Of a stretch of DNA of 64,000 nt, positions 45,301-56,955 are shown one piece after another. The first letter of the stretch is position 1, and every line of letters starts with the position of its first letter. Origin of the DNA: Caprimulgus europaeus (Eukaryota; Chordata; Aves; Caprimulgiformes; Caprimulgidae); assembly GCA_907165065.1 (NCBI GenBank), contig OU015540.1:1534001-1598000 (forward strand). The letters run 5' to 3'. The notes below the pieces were generated by a model. The model worked only from the letters and a program-made list of their open reading frames with translations, was not told the origin of the DNA and did not search any database. A program made the position numbers and the translations under genes.

Positions 45301-48204
45301 CCAGCTCTACCCAAGGGTTTTCCATCCCCAGCCACCCCAGCAGAGAAGGTCCCAGACCTGGCCCAGCTCAGCCCCAGCCGCCTGCATCCCAGCGGGGTGA
45401 GGAGCAGCTCCTGGGCAGAGCCGACGACAGAGGAAATTCCTTGGGGAGTTTTCTTCCTCCTGGTGCACACAGGGGCCCTGCAGCCATTGTACGGGCACGG
45501 GCCAGCCCTGGGGCGGCCGGTTCCTGTCCCAGCCACTGCCCTACCCAAAGCTGCCAGCCCCAGTGTGCCCAGTGCCTCGCTGGATGCTGCTGGTCTCCTG
45601 GGAGAGGCCGGGGAGCAGGGAAGGGAAGGAAAGGGAACCGCCCTGGGCTCAGGCTGGGTTGGGGTGGGACATTTTCCTGCCCCTGGGATTCACCCACCTC
45701 TTGGACTGGAACAAAACGTGTCCACTGGCTGGGCAGGTTGGGTGACAGCCTGGGAAAGCCTCGCTGTGTCCACCAGCCTCGGCTCCGGACAGCGGTGCTG
45801 GGTCTGCAGAGCTCCCAGGTGGTACCTTGGGGATGGACCCGGACTAGGGCAGGATCCAGATCCAAACCCCACATGTGCTGCACGAGGACCCAGCGCCCAG
45901 GAGCAGCCCCATCCCTGGCTGCCCTAATCCAGAGCAGCAGGACAGGCTCTAGCCCAGAGCTCCCATCCCTTCCCGGCCCCGTGGTCTTGGCCGGGGCTGT
46001 GCAGACAGAGGGGCACCCATGGGAGCAGCTCCCCACTCTGCAAGGGTGCAGGGACAGGCACATGGCAGCAGGGCTGGTCCTCACCCTTGCTGCAGCTCCC
46101 CAGCCCCTGGCATCAGCGTGGCCACAAGATGGCATGGCAAAGCCACCTGGGTGACACCACATCCCTGTCACCCTCTGAGCCCAGCCCACCACCCCACAGC
46201 CTCAGAGACCTCGTGGAACACAGTGGGAGGGAAGGGGTGACATGTCCCACCGTCACCTGGGGGTTTCTGAGCCCCCCACATCTCCCAAAGCCCAAAGAGA
46301 TGCTGGGAATCACCCTCCTTGGCTGCAGTCACCCCCTGTGGAGGGTCCACGGGCACCAGGACCCTGAACAGGGCCAGGACCTGATGTGCTGCTGCAGCTC
46401 TGGGTCTGTCCATGATCCTCCCAAAAACTGTTGTCCCCTTGCTTTGGTCCTGGCCACACACCCAGCCCATGGCAGGCAGGGACCCGGCACCCTCCCCAGG
46501 AATCCCTGGGGCTGTGTTTTGTCTGGGGATGCCCACAAGGACCAGGACAGGGGATCTCCGTGGTCCAAGTCATGATGTTCCCGTGGTCTGGGCACACAAG
46601 GAGGGCGGGAGGCAGACCATGGGGAGCACAGTGCCTTCCCCAGGACCAGTCTTTTAGAAGGGATTAGATTAACCTCCATCAGGCACGGCTGGGCCCTGCC
46701 CGGAGGCGGGAGGGATAATTAAACACTGCCTTCAGCCTTTTTCTGTTTTATTGGGTGTGTTGACCCCCCAGGGAAGGCTCAGACCTCTCCGGAGAGCTGG
46801 GAGAACAGAGGAGATTATTTTACATCCCCGGTGGGGAATCAGCTCGTGCTCCTCAACAGCAGCTGGAACATTTACGTCGCAAGGTGAGGAGTGAAGGGCT
46901 TGTGGTTAACCGAGTGTCTCGCTGGTTCTGCCCCAGGAATTGGCAGGTACAAGGGTTTGCTTCCCGCCAGACGAGGGTGGAAGCAGACGCTCGAGTCGTG
47001 TCTCTCATCACATCGCCCTTCACCCCCCTCCCTGTGCACCCTCCTCTACAAAACTGACCTTTACGTTTCCTACCTCATTTTATCACTTACCTCCATCAAG
47101 AGCAGCAATCTGCCTCGGTGGCCACTCCACAGCCTGACTGGCACCCTGACAGGTAGGGCCAGCCCTTGTCAAGTGCAGCTGCCTAATGGGTTCCTGGCAA
47201 TCATCCCTCACTCGGCCCATCCGAGCACCGCGCTGCGCTACCCAGGAGCAGACATTGGCAAATGGGGGCAGGAGGAAGGGAGAAGGGACATGGGGGAGAA
47301 ACCAGTTGGGAATCAATTGGGAAAGAACGATTCTTCATGTGTTACAGCACCCAAAAGCCTCCCTGTGACCCGTTCAGGGGTGACAGCCGCCCCCCGGGTG
47401 CAAGGGGCAGCACAGGGACTGGGCTTGGTGTGCACCCGGCTCCCTCCACAAACACCACCCAGGGGTTTTTCCTCCCAGATCCCAATCAAAGGCAGCACAA
47501 ATGCTGCTGTCCCGCTCCACGGTCGGCCGCGGGGGCTTGGCAGGAGCAGGCAGTTTGTGCAAGAGGGGTGGAAACGGCTTTTTTTTGCCAGATTTCCTGC
47601 AAAATCCGCCAGTGAGAGCTCAGCAATTCATGGGAGCTGGACTCACCCCCCAAAGCCCGGCTGACTCCAGAGCCCAGATCCCGCCCGCTCCAGCACAGCC
47701 TCACCGCACGCTCCTGCCCAGCCTGAGGCTTCTCCCTGTTTTAATGGGGAATAACTTTTCTTTTCATCAGCAGAGACATATCTAAAATTAAGCTCTAAGC
47801 AGGCAAATAAACAACGAAAGCAGTGAGGACTGACAGAGCTTTTGTTCAGTCCAGTCCAGGAAAGATTTCTAATTTTGTCATCATAATTGACACTTAGCCT
47901 GGCAGCAACTCCCCGACGGGCAGTAAAAGAGATTTACTGTAAAGCTGCAGAAGAAACTGTGTCAAGGAGTTAAATCATGGCAGAAAAATCTGGGAGTGAC
48001 CCAACCACTGAAGTGCCTGCCCGGTGCAGAGCTGTACCAGGTTTTGCTTTTAAAAAAAACCCCAAACAACCCACAGCACAATGAAGCCCAAGTTTCCTTT
48101 GATCAATTGTCATTTTAATGAGGGCAGGTTCCTAGGAAGCAAACAGTACATGTTTGTATCATATTGCAAACAAGCCAGTACAGAAATCTAAAAAAAATAA
48201 ACAA
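45301..48204. other. Intergenic, no gene recognised
   Basis: GC-rich to about 46.7 kb, then more balanced. The long open frames here overlap on both strands and lack splice-bounded conserved segments, so I do not call them. Confidence 0.5.
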
Positions 48205-48499
48205 AAATAAATATCTTCCCTGTTTATTTCTCCCCAAGTTTATAGCACTAGGTTGACCTGAAAACAAGATGAATTTACCACTGCGCCTGGACAGCGGCCA
48301 CGAACAATCAGATTTTTTTGGAATGCAATTGTCCAGGTGGTTTCAGAGAGGTCAGAGTACCAGGAGATCCACCGGAGAGACTCCTCCTCACCCATGGGTG
48401 AACAGGTTCCACCTTGGGCAGGCAATGCTCCTCGGATGCTGGAAGGATCTCTGCCCAGCCCCTTCAGCGGACCAGAGCCACGTCTTCAAGCAGGAGAAG
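48205..48499 (-). CDS. NPW: Candidate terminal exon of NPW (speculative)
   Basis: On the - strand a pyrimidine-rich acceptor (CATCTCCTTTCAG, AG at 48501-48500) precedes an open stretch in the phase left by NPW exon 1: eleven codons, LLLLEDVALVR, and TGA at 48466-48464. An AATAAA follows at 48228-48223. The mammalian NPW last exon also encodes a short tail with an R-D-V motif, and NPB has R-E-V. Phase, acceptor and poly(A) signal fit, but the similarity is weak and the 3' limit (48205) is a guess. Confidence 0.25.
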
Positions 48500-48954
48500 C
48501 TGAAAGGAGATGAGGGGTTATTTTGGAGCCTCACCTTATCACCCAGCTGTGCACCTGAGCCCCAGCACCACCTTCCTCCCCACATGGACCCACATTTCCC
48601 CTCTGGACAGCGCTTAAACCAACGCTGCGTTCACAGCATTCATGAAATATTCTCCTCTGCAGGCTCAGATCCGCCCCGTGGTGACTGCAGATCCCTGCTG
48701 CCGTGCACAGAGATAACCCCCATGCAGACACCCCAATACTGGGCTTGGACCCGCCTGCGAGGCTCCTGGGGAAATGTTGCTGTGAAATCAGGGGGATGCA
48801 CACACGTCTGCAGGTCCAGAGCCACGACCCCGGTACCCAGGACCGCTCTGCCCGTGCACAGCCAGGCTGTGGGACAGCACAGATGGAGCACAGGGCTGAG
48901 CTGACCTCTCCAGGCTTTCCCAAAAGGATTCTAATCCCAGATTTCCTCAAAAAT

Positions 48955-48975
48955 TTTAAAAAAAAAAAAAAAAAG
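48955..48975. repeat. Poly(A) tract
   Basis: About 17 A in a row at 48958-48974, not associated with a recognisable retroelement. Confidence 0.8.
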
Positions 48976-49693
48976 GAAGTGGGGGAGGAATCCAGCTACG
49001 TGTTTCGTGTTTCAGGGGCTGATCCAACAGCTAAAAGCCTCCGTGGATTTCAGCTGGATGTTGGCTCCAGCTTTGCGTAAGAGGAAAGAGATGTAATGTC
49101 TGGAACCAGCCCCGAGCCAGTCCCACGCAGCCTGGCTGAGCCCTGGGTGGGCTGTACGGGGGTCCCACGGAGGGGCCATGCCAGGAGCACCTCAGCATCA
49201 CCGGCCCGACGGCCCCACTGACACCCCCAGAGCACTGGTACCTCAGTCCCGCAGGGTGCAGGGTCGTGATGCACCAAACGGGGGGCACAGAAATCATCCG
49301 GCTCTGTTTTCTACCCTAAAACCAAAGGGCAGCTCCCAAACCCACGTCCCGTGGGGAGGAGGAATGGCAGCCCCCGCCCCCCGTCCCGTCCCGTCCCGCT
49401 TCGCTGGCTGCAGCAAACCTCGTGCTCCAAGGTTCAAAAGTGGCCGAAACTCAAAAGTGACGCAGCGGTGACAGGGCTGGGAACCCCCCCGGGGACACGG
49501 GCTGTCCCACGGGGTCACGGCTCCCCTTGCTCCCCCGCATCCCCCAGCCAGCCAGGGCTGGGGTGCAGAAGGAGGTGTGAGTGTTGGGGGGCAGCTCCCC
49601 ACATCTGGGTAATGCCATGGGGCATCTGGGGGCTCTCTGCTTGGGGCACCCCAAAACCCCATGTCTGCGGGATGGGAGACCACAGCAAGGCTT

Positions 49694-50040
49694 CCAGCAC
49701 CCCCATTACCTGGTGACACCCCTCCAGGGCTCCCTGCACCCCCATTACCTGGTGACACCCCTCCAGGGCTCCTTGCATCCCCAGTTACCTGGTGACACAC
49801 CCCCAAGGCTCCCTGCACCCCCAGTTACCTGGTAACACACCCCCAAGGCTCCGTGCCACCCAGTTAGTTGGTGACACCCTCCCAAGGCTCTGTGCCACCC
49901 AGTTACCTGGTGCTATCCCTCCAGGGCTCCGTGCACCCCCAGTTAATGGATGACACCCCCTTCCAAGGCTCCATTCACGCCCAGTTACCTGGTGTCACCC
50001 CTCAAGGCTCCCTGCACCCCCAGTTACCTGGTGAGATCCC
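49694..50040. repeat. 39-40-bp minisatellite in the putative NPW intron
   Basis: Nine units containing TTACCTGGTGACACC and CAAGGCTCCxTGCACCCCC. Seven keep TTACCTG, which is CAGGTAA on the NPW strand. Confidence 0.93.
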
Positions 50041-50206
50041 CCCAGCACCCCAGGGTGCCGCAGAGAGGCCGCAGCCCGGCTCCTGCACCCCTCAAACATC
50101 CCGGGGCACTGCAGACCGACCGTGCTCTCCGGCCCCGGTGACACCCCCGCTGCTCTCCCCCCCTCCCCGCCTGCCTGTCGGGGCTCGGCCGCGGTACCGG
50201 GGTTAC

Positions 50207-50596
50207 CTGAGCTCCGCGGGGGCCGGGCGGGGGCCGGGCGGGAGCTGGGCGGGGGGATCCCCAGCCCCGCCGGAGCAGACGCTGCAGGAGGCGGCCGGGA
50301 CCGGGCGGTGGAGGCGGCGGCGGGGCGGGCTGTGGGGTGTCCCCGGCGGGGCGGCCCGGGAGCGGTGGGGCGGCGGCGGCTGGTGCGGTTCCCCCGGGGC
50401 GGCCCCGGGGCTCGGCCGGCAGCTCCCGGCGCCAGAGGTAGGGAGAGCGGCGGACGCCCATGAGCAGCCCCGAGGCTCGTCCCACCGTGTGGTACCGGGG
50501 GCTGGCGACGTGCTTGTACCAGGCACCCGCCGGCAGCATCAGCCCCAGCAGCACCAGGGCCCCCCAGGCGCCCCCCGACAGCCGCCCCCTCCCCAT
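50207..50596 (-). CDS. NPW: NPW, preproneuropeptide W, exon 1 (signal peptide and mature peptide)
   Basis: ATG at 50596-50594. 130 codons to a CAG|GTAACC donor (GT at 50206-50205), phase 0. Residues 1-25 form a signal peptide (hydrophobic [15 protein letters not shown]). Trp26 starts [16 protein letters not shown] and the 30-residue NPW-30 ends at YLW (55), followed by dibasic RR 56-57. An internal RR at 49-50 gives the shorter NPW-23. The peptide differs from the human one by two substitutions that I can see. The rest of the precursor is Pro/Ala/Arg-rich and poorly conserved. NPW signals through NPBWR1/2 (GPR7/8) receptors. It sits next to NHERF2 on the same strand, as in human. The C-terminal exon is not established. 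Confidence 0.95.
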
Positions 50597-50659
50597 CGCG
50601 CCGGGATGCGGGCAGGGTGCGGGCAGGGGTGCTGGCAGGGGAGCACCCCGTCCCCGGGT

Positions 50660-50710
50660 GCCCCAGCGAAAGCTGCCCCGCTCCCGTGCCCCGCCGGTTT
50701 ATACCGTCGT
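50660..50710 (-). promoter_or_regulatory. NPW: NPW core promoter with TATA box
   Basis: TATAAA on the - strand at 50703-50698 in a GC-rich context (ACGGTATAAACCGGCGGG), about 100 bp above the ATG. A start near 50670 would give a 5' UTR of about 75 nt. Confidence 0.7.
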
Positions 50711-50834
50711 CGGGAGGGGCCCCCCGCAGCTCCGCCCCGGCAGCCCCCGACCCCCCGCACCTCCTACCCGCCGCCTGCGGCGGCCCCCCGCCCTCCGCCT
50801 GCAACCTCCCCCCGGGACGCCGGCATCCTCCCCA

Positions 50835-51115
50835 CGGCCCCGAGCATCCTGGAGCATCTCCCTTGCAGCCCCGAGCATCCCCTTTACTACCCCGAGCATC
50901 TCCCCTGTAGCCCTGAGCATCTCCCCTGTAGCCCCGAGCATCCTTGAGCATCTTCCTTGCACCCCTGAGCATCCTTCTCATGGCCCAAGCAACCTCCTCA
51001 TGGTCCCCTCTGCAGCCCCCAGTATCTTCCCCACGGCCCCAGGCATCATCCCCCTGCCTCCCCGCAGCCCTGAGCATCCCCTGCAGCCCCACAAACCCCC
51101 CTGCAGCCCAGCATC
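50835..51115. repeat. Minisatellite upstream of NPW, about 21-23-bp unit
   Basis: CCCCGAGCATCTCCCCTGTAG-type words, about ten degenerate copies that drift into CAGCCCCxAGTATC variants. It begins about 130 bp above the NPW TATA box. Confidence 0.88.
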
Positions 51116-51539
51116 CCCCTGGCCCCTCCAGAGCTGCTGGGCAGCAGCTGGATTTACTGCTGGAGGAAGAGATGTTCTAAAGTGAGGACCTTCAGAGGGG
51201 ACCTGCACACCCTCCCTGCTGTAGGAGTGACCCTCCAGCCTCACTGCCTAGAGAGAGGCCGACTGCGAGGCACAGCAACAGGTCCTGGAGGAACCCAAAG
51301 CACAAATTGCAGTGATTTTCAGCAAATTCACCCCGGGTGGGGTACCAGATGGAGATGCGATGTGACCTGAAGGTCTGCTTTGGTCACCGGCCTCCGTGCA
51401 GCCTCCGGTGTCACTTAACGAACGGCAGGATTGGGGATTCAGTAACACCATCTCCTGCTGAGACCTCCTTTAAGTTACCTGGATCCAAATCTTCTGACCA
51501 CACAACGTTTTGCCCGTAGGTGGTTTGGAGGGGTGTGAG
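51116..51539. other. Intergenic, no gene recognised
   Basis: No repeat family or gene identified. Confidence 0.5.
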
Positions 51540-51850
51540 GAGCCGGTGGTTCCGCCCCCCGCTGCGATTCGGGAGCCGGCAGCAGACAGGACCGAGCAGC
51601 CGCTTTGCACTTTCTCCCGCAGCGAAGTGCTCCAGACCATTTGCGGTGGACTTGTCAAGCTGCTCCCCCTCCTCCTCTGCAGCTCAGTTCTTCTTAAGCA
51701 GGATATTACCATGAATTTTGCCATTCCAGTCAGGTGACTTTTCTCCCCAGATTCCTTAATAAAACCAAGCAGGTTGAATTTATGTTCATCGGGGAGCGAT
51801 TCCAGTTCCTCTTGTTTATTAGCCAAGTTCTTGGCTTTACACGCTGAACT
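51540..51850 (-). mobile_element. Decayed CR1 ORF2 endonuclease-domain fragment
   Basis: The - strand reads LANKQEELESL, then a run including KSHLTGMAKFM and CLRRTELQRRRG, which matches the order of the CR1 apurinic-like endonuclease start (NKQEELE ... SHxWxxAMDGY ... RRDRxGRRGGG). Degraded. This is the only non-3' LINE piece that I recognise in the window. Confidence 0.5.
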
Positions 51851-54467
51851 ATGACTAAATAATTTGCTTTTTTTTCAGGCCACACAGTAACTTGATTAAT
51901 TTTTTTCTCCTGTGTGCCCGTTTCTCCTTGTTGATATTATTTTAACATGCTCCCAAGGAATCCAACCAGCTTGCTTCCCACCATCAGACTCCTCAGCTCT
52001 TTACCAGCATCCATCCAGCCTGCATCTTCTCATGCCCAGCAAGTACAGCCTCCCAGCAGCGAAGCTTTCTCCACCCACATCAGTGTTTTGTGACCCTCTG
52101 CTCAGGCATGGGGTTGTGTTTACATGTTCAAGCAGGAGACAGACCCATGCTGGGGTCCCCTTGGTGTGTGGGAGCAGGTTCTGCTCATCTTGGCCAAGGA
52201 ACCACCTGGAGGCATCAGCCCCTTGGCCAGGCAGGAGCCAGCGAAAGCGGGGCTGGGGGCTGTGGGGGGAAAAGGAAAGAGTAAGCAGCAGTAAGACATG
52301 GGGAGGTGTAAGATGTCAGTGCAGAGCCTCATGGTTTTCCTCTTCGGGGAAGGCTGGGAGCGAGGGCCGTTCCCAGTGGGTAAGAAGGGGATCCCGATGA
52401 CTCGTTCCTGCTAATGAGCCTGACCCAGAGAGCCCAGCTCATCTGGGGCCCAGCTTCTTGGAAGCACCCAGGCTTACAGGAAGGATGAAGCCAGGCTCCT
52501 GTCTCCTACCGAGCAGATCACTGACAGGTGGGTTATTTTAGGGCTATTTTTGTCACTCTTTAAGTGCTCTGGACTTTCTGAGCTCCTCACCTCACCACTT
52601 TCATGTTTCACTAGAGCCATTAATGAATGGCAGCGGTACAGCACAGACAATCCCATCACATCCCTCCCTGGTCACCAAACCCCAGCTCACCACGGGACAG
52701 GTGCTGCCAAGTTTATTTCACTCAATAAAAAGCCATTAAACTTCCTCCTCCCCCCGAGAGACGGATCAGTCCTGCCCGAGCTGCCGTGAGCGCGGGGGGG
52801 CAGAGCCTTGTTCCTACCCCCTCCCCCGTTCCCAAGCAAACAGGAGGTTTCGCAGCTTCTGTTTCTCTCCAGCAATCCATCAACGTGGGCTTCACCTTCC
52901 CACCCAGGAGCAGAACGTTTTCTCATTCCTAGAGATCTGCCTGAAGTGTCTTTTATGTGTATTTTTGGCATAACTTGAATCACTTGTCAGGCTGATAAAC
53001 TCTCCGGGAACTGAACTGAACTCTTCCCTCTCAGTGCGCTGAGTGATTCCTGCTTCCAGCCAGCCTGTTGCGTCTGCACGGTGCTTCAGGATCCTTCAGG
53101 CTGATACAGGAAGGCTCCAGATCTCTACCAGAGTGCTCGTTTCCTCTCCCAAATATTTTTAAATATCTCCTGAATGCAACAGCTGCCAAGCAATTTGTCT
53201 TCTATTTATATTTTAAGTAGATAAAATATAATTTCAGGGTTCCTGTTCCCCCCGCAGAAGCCGATGCGCCCACCAACACTGCAGCACGTCAGAGGACACA
53301 TCGCACCGTGCTGCTCCAAGGTGGTCTCTGTGCCAAGAACTCCCCCAGAGGAACAAAATCTTGGTTCCTCTTGGTAGATTAAAAGCTTTTGAAACAATCC
53401 TGGCTCCTATGGAAGTCTTCTACAGACTCCTGTGAGATTAAGATTTCAGCCTTTCGGGTCACTTCTATAAACTGCAGGTGTTTGGGTTCACCCAAGCAGA
53501 GTCCAGCTGATCTCAAGCCTGTTTGAAAACCTCACTTTTATGTTTTCACTTAATAAACACAATTATTAGCTCCAGCATCACATTTACCAACTACAGGGAC
53601 ACTGAGCTGAGACTCTGCTCAGTGCAGTAAATTAACTGCCCCAGTGCTTGGACAAACCCTTAATGATGTCATTCCACATTTGTCCAGTTGAAGGGCAGTG
53701 GGATCTAAACAAGCAGGTTTGCTGCTGAAAGGATTTCAGGTCTTTTTCTTTTATTTTGGAACAAAATTAACCTTTTTGTAAGAGGAAGACTCTGCTGCTT
53801 GGAAGGGTCCTGGCTCCTGGTCACCCAGCTGCAGCTCCCCATCCTGCTGGATGCTCAACCTCCCTCTTCTCTGCTGGACCAGCCACCTCTACCACAGCTC
53901 TAAACTGAGATACCAGAGTATAAACTGGGGTTTCAGCCTGGAAAACTGCCTGGAGAGGGGGCAGGAGGGTGAGCAGCCGCAGGCATCACGTCTTAAAGCC
54001 CTGCAATAAAGCCAGACGAGCTCTCTGAGAGCCCTGACTCTCTACCCGGTTTAATGCGCGCTGTGCTCTCGCCTCCCACCACACACATTACTGCTCCCAT
54101 TCAGGAGTTGTGGCTTTTGAGAATGATCTAAATGAATTTGATGTCCCAGAAAGAGGCACTTGAAAAATAAACCGGTGTGGTTTAATGATAGCATTTTCCA
54201 CATTTTTATGATAATGACTCTGGTGTTTATTGGAAGGTTAGAGACTCGGGCGAGCATGGAAACAAAGCCATTGAGGAGGCCAGGGCTGTGATGGGGGCTC
54301 TGCACGCTCGCTCATCAATGCTCAGTCTGTACATGACACTTTTTGGCTATTTGATCTCTACAGCTTCTCCCTGTGGGAGTATGATGAGAGGATGGAGGCA
54401 ACATCGTGCTGGGTGAGGAGCCTCATGTGCTCTGGTACAGAGCTGCCTCCTCCTCGGCACACTCACC
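51851..54467. other. Intergenic, no gene recognised
   Basis: 2.6 kb of moderately AT-rich, apparently single-copy sequence. Contains several isolated AATAAA motifs but no coding evidence. Confidence 0.5.
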
Positions 54468-54592
54468 GCCCTCGTTAATTGTGATCATCCTGGTTTTCAG
54501 GTTGGGAAACTGAGGCCCAGAGGGTTCAGATGAGTTGCCAAAGACCACACAAGTGAGTGGCAGCTCTAGCCAAGTAACAGAGCCTCCTGCTC
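54468..54592 (-). mobile_element. MIR/L2-type SINE relic
   Basis: GTTGGGAAACTGAGGCCCAG ... TTGCCAAAGACCACACAAGT ... AGTGGCAGCTCTAGCC: the MIR core read in reverse complement. Confidence 0.7.
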
Positions 54593-54894
54593 TGAGGTCC
54601 TTCACCTGGAGGCTCTGCCTGGCTCTGCCTTCCCACGCAGGGCGCAGGTTTGCCGCAGAGAGACGGGCACAGAACAGCCAAAAGAGGCTGCACTGCTGTG
54701 AAAACTGCCAGAGACACAGAAACCAGCAAAGGAACTGAAGTCAGAGGTTGCAGAGGGATGAGTTTTGCTGCCCATCCCCTACCAGACAGCACCACACTCA
54801 TCCTGAACCGGTGCAGAGCCTGGTGCTGCTGCAGGCTGTTGTCCTTCAGAGAAGGTTCAAAGCTCAGCACCTGAGTGAGCTGGTACTGAACATC

Positions 54895-55487
54895 TGTGGT
54901 GGTTTCACCCTCTTGGTTTGCAGCAAACACAGTCACTCTCTCACTCCAGGAAGCAGGGGAGAGAATTGGAAAGAAAAGGGCCAGGAGATTCACAGGTTGA
55001 GACAAAAACTATTTACTAATTAAAATAAAGTGATAATGATAACAAGAGTAATAGAATATGCCAATGAGTGATGCCCAGTGGAGTTGCTCACCACCCACTG
55101 ACTGATGCCCAGCCTGTCCCAGCCAGAGATCCCGGAGCAGAGACAGTCCCCAAACCCAAACCCAGGGACAGTGAGAGCCTGAGCAATCCCCAAGAGAACC
55201 CCCTGATTTCTGGTGACCCCTGGTTAATGAACTGACCATGATGGGATAGAAGATGGAATATCTCATTGGCACATCCAAATGCCAGTTTGGGGTTTTGCTA
55301 ATTACTGCGCTTCCCCCCTCCTGGTCCTTCACAGCTGTGAACCAGCCAAACACCATGACCCTGGGCTCCAGCAGCAACTAATGACATCAGTACCTGGTCA
55401 ACATTCTTCTCATAACAAATCCCACACTGAACCCAAACCACAGCTACTCTGGCTACTGAGAACATTAACTCTGTCCTAGGAAAACCA
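54895..55487 (-). mobile_element. ERVL-type solo LTR (about 593 bp)
   Basis: In - orientation it starts TGGTTTTCC...ACAGAGTTAATGTTCTC, passes a TTTATTTTAATTAGTAAATAG region followed by TCTCAACC, and ends GGTGAAACCACCACA, giving TG...CA termini. This layout is typical of avian endogenous retrovirus-L LTRs. No gag, pol or env sequence is present, so it is a recombined solo LTR. No clear target-site duplication was found. Confidence 0.75.
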
Positions 55488-55672
55488 TCTGCAAAGGTGA
55501 ACGTAAGAAATACCCTGCCTGGCTGCCCAGGAGCTCAGCAGCCTGGGTCCCCCCCACTCCATCTCTGCCTGCACACCACATTTCTGCCGTTCACCCTTCA
55601 CCTACTTTCCCAGATTCACATCCCCGCTGCCTCTTGCGTTATTTCAACCCGGGAGCAAGTGAAATCTTAATG

Positions 55673-55704
55673 TCAAAAAAAAAAAAGGAAAAAAAAAAAA
55701 AGAA
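55673..55704. repeat. Poly(A)-rich tract
   Basis: Two runs of A separated by GG. Confidence 0.85.
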
Positions 55705-56574
55705 AATTCCCACACATGTGGTTCAGCAAACCCTGATGTTTCCCAACACCCAACCCACTGCTGAGCCCTCCCGGTGAGTCAGAGCGAGCGGGGATGAGCC
55801 ACTTAGCGAGCGGGACCCAGGCAGGCTCGGTCCCCTGGGTACCGCGGTGACAGCACCCCGGGCAGCTACTCCCAGAAATAACAAACCTTTGCCATTTTCT
55901 TGCCTCTAGAGTGTGTCCTCGTGCAATAAATTCAGATTAGGGAGCGATTCCTTTCAGCAGTGATTCAGAACACGCTGATTAAATGCTATTTCTTTGTTCC
56001 TCTGAAATAAAGGAACTGCTGCTGATACAAACAAATTGCGGCTTCAAACTGTGCGGCAAGAGGCACCTTGACTCCACGGGAACGCTGCTGCACACCGTGG
56101 TGGCTCTGAAGAGAAAGAAGAAACAGTAAGTGGTGTTTCCTACTGTTGCAGATCTTATTAAAGCACACTAAATTCACTATTTGACTCCTAAGAAGCGACT
56201 GATTCCTCACTATTTTTAGATTCTTGTACTATTTTAAGCGATTTTTTTTTCCCCCAGGGTCCAGTCACATGGAAGTTAAACAGCAAAGCAGTAAAGTCTC
56301 CAAAGGGTAATAAACCATCTCCAATTACTTTGCTAATGGAACAAAGAGTACTGTAAATGTCACACACAACAGAACAAGAGTAGAAACCTTGACATGAAAC
56401 AATGGATCCATTAGCACCGAGTTACAGAAAAGAAAACCCCGCAGACTTGCAGCACTTGGGCACAGTTTCATGGCCAAACCCACTTGTTTGTTCACTCACA
56501 TCCTGCAGCCGAGCTCACAACACAGCACCCAGCTTCCCAATCCCAGACCCTCTCCAGGCATCCATCCTGGAGGG

Positions 56575-56722
56575 TTTCAAAGTCCTTTACAGACAGTAAT
56601 TAAGCCCCATCACACCCGGCTGAGTCAGTGGAATTATTTCTGCTTAAAACTGAGGTACGGAGCGGGAAAAACTGAATCACTGATGGGAGCCCAAAGCGAA
56701 ACCGAGGGACAGACCCGGCTCC
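56575..56722 (-). mobile_element. MIR/L2-type SINE relic
   Basis: TTTCAAAGTCCTTTACAGAC ... TTAAGCCCCATCACACCC ... AAAACTGAGGTACGGAG ... GGACAGACCCGGCTCC, the MIR/L2 tail in reverse complement. Confidence 0.6.
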
Positions 56723-56955
56723 TCGGCACCACCCACCAAACTCCACTAATTGGTCCTCATCTATCCAGGCTTAATGAAGTAGTTTATCATCTTACAAGCT
56801 ACAGGCATGATCCTTCTGTTCTTCCATGACTCATCAACTTGAGAACCTCACTCTGATGGGGCTACTCGGGTGAAAGGATGAACTGTCAGAAATCATTGCG
56901 TTGCCCATCCATCCAGATCTTGATTTTGCCTCCAACAGCTGTGGTCAGCAGAATA

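Noticed and set aside
45063-46192. Long overlapping ORFs on both strands (363, 319 and 274 residues)
   Set aside because: GC-rich intergenic sequence with GGGAT and minisatellite repeats; equally open frames on both strands argue against coding.
49868-51092. 359- and 365-residue ORFs around NPW
   Set aside because: Low stop density from extreme GC and minisatellites. The real coding frame here is NPW exon 1.
54895-55487. Intact endogenous retrovirus
   Set aside because: Only a single LTR; no internal gag, pol or env sequence on either side.
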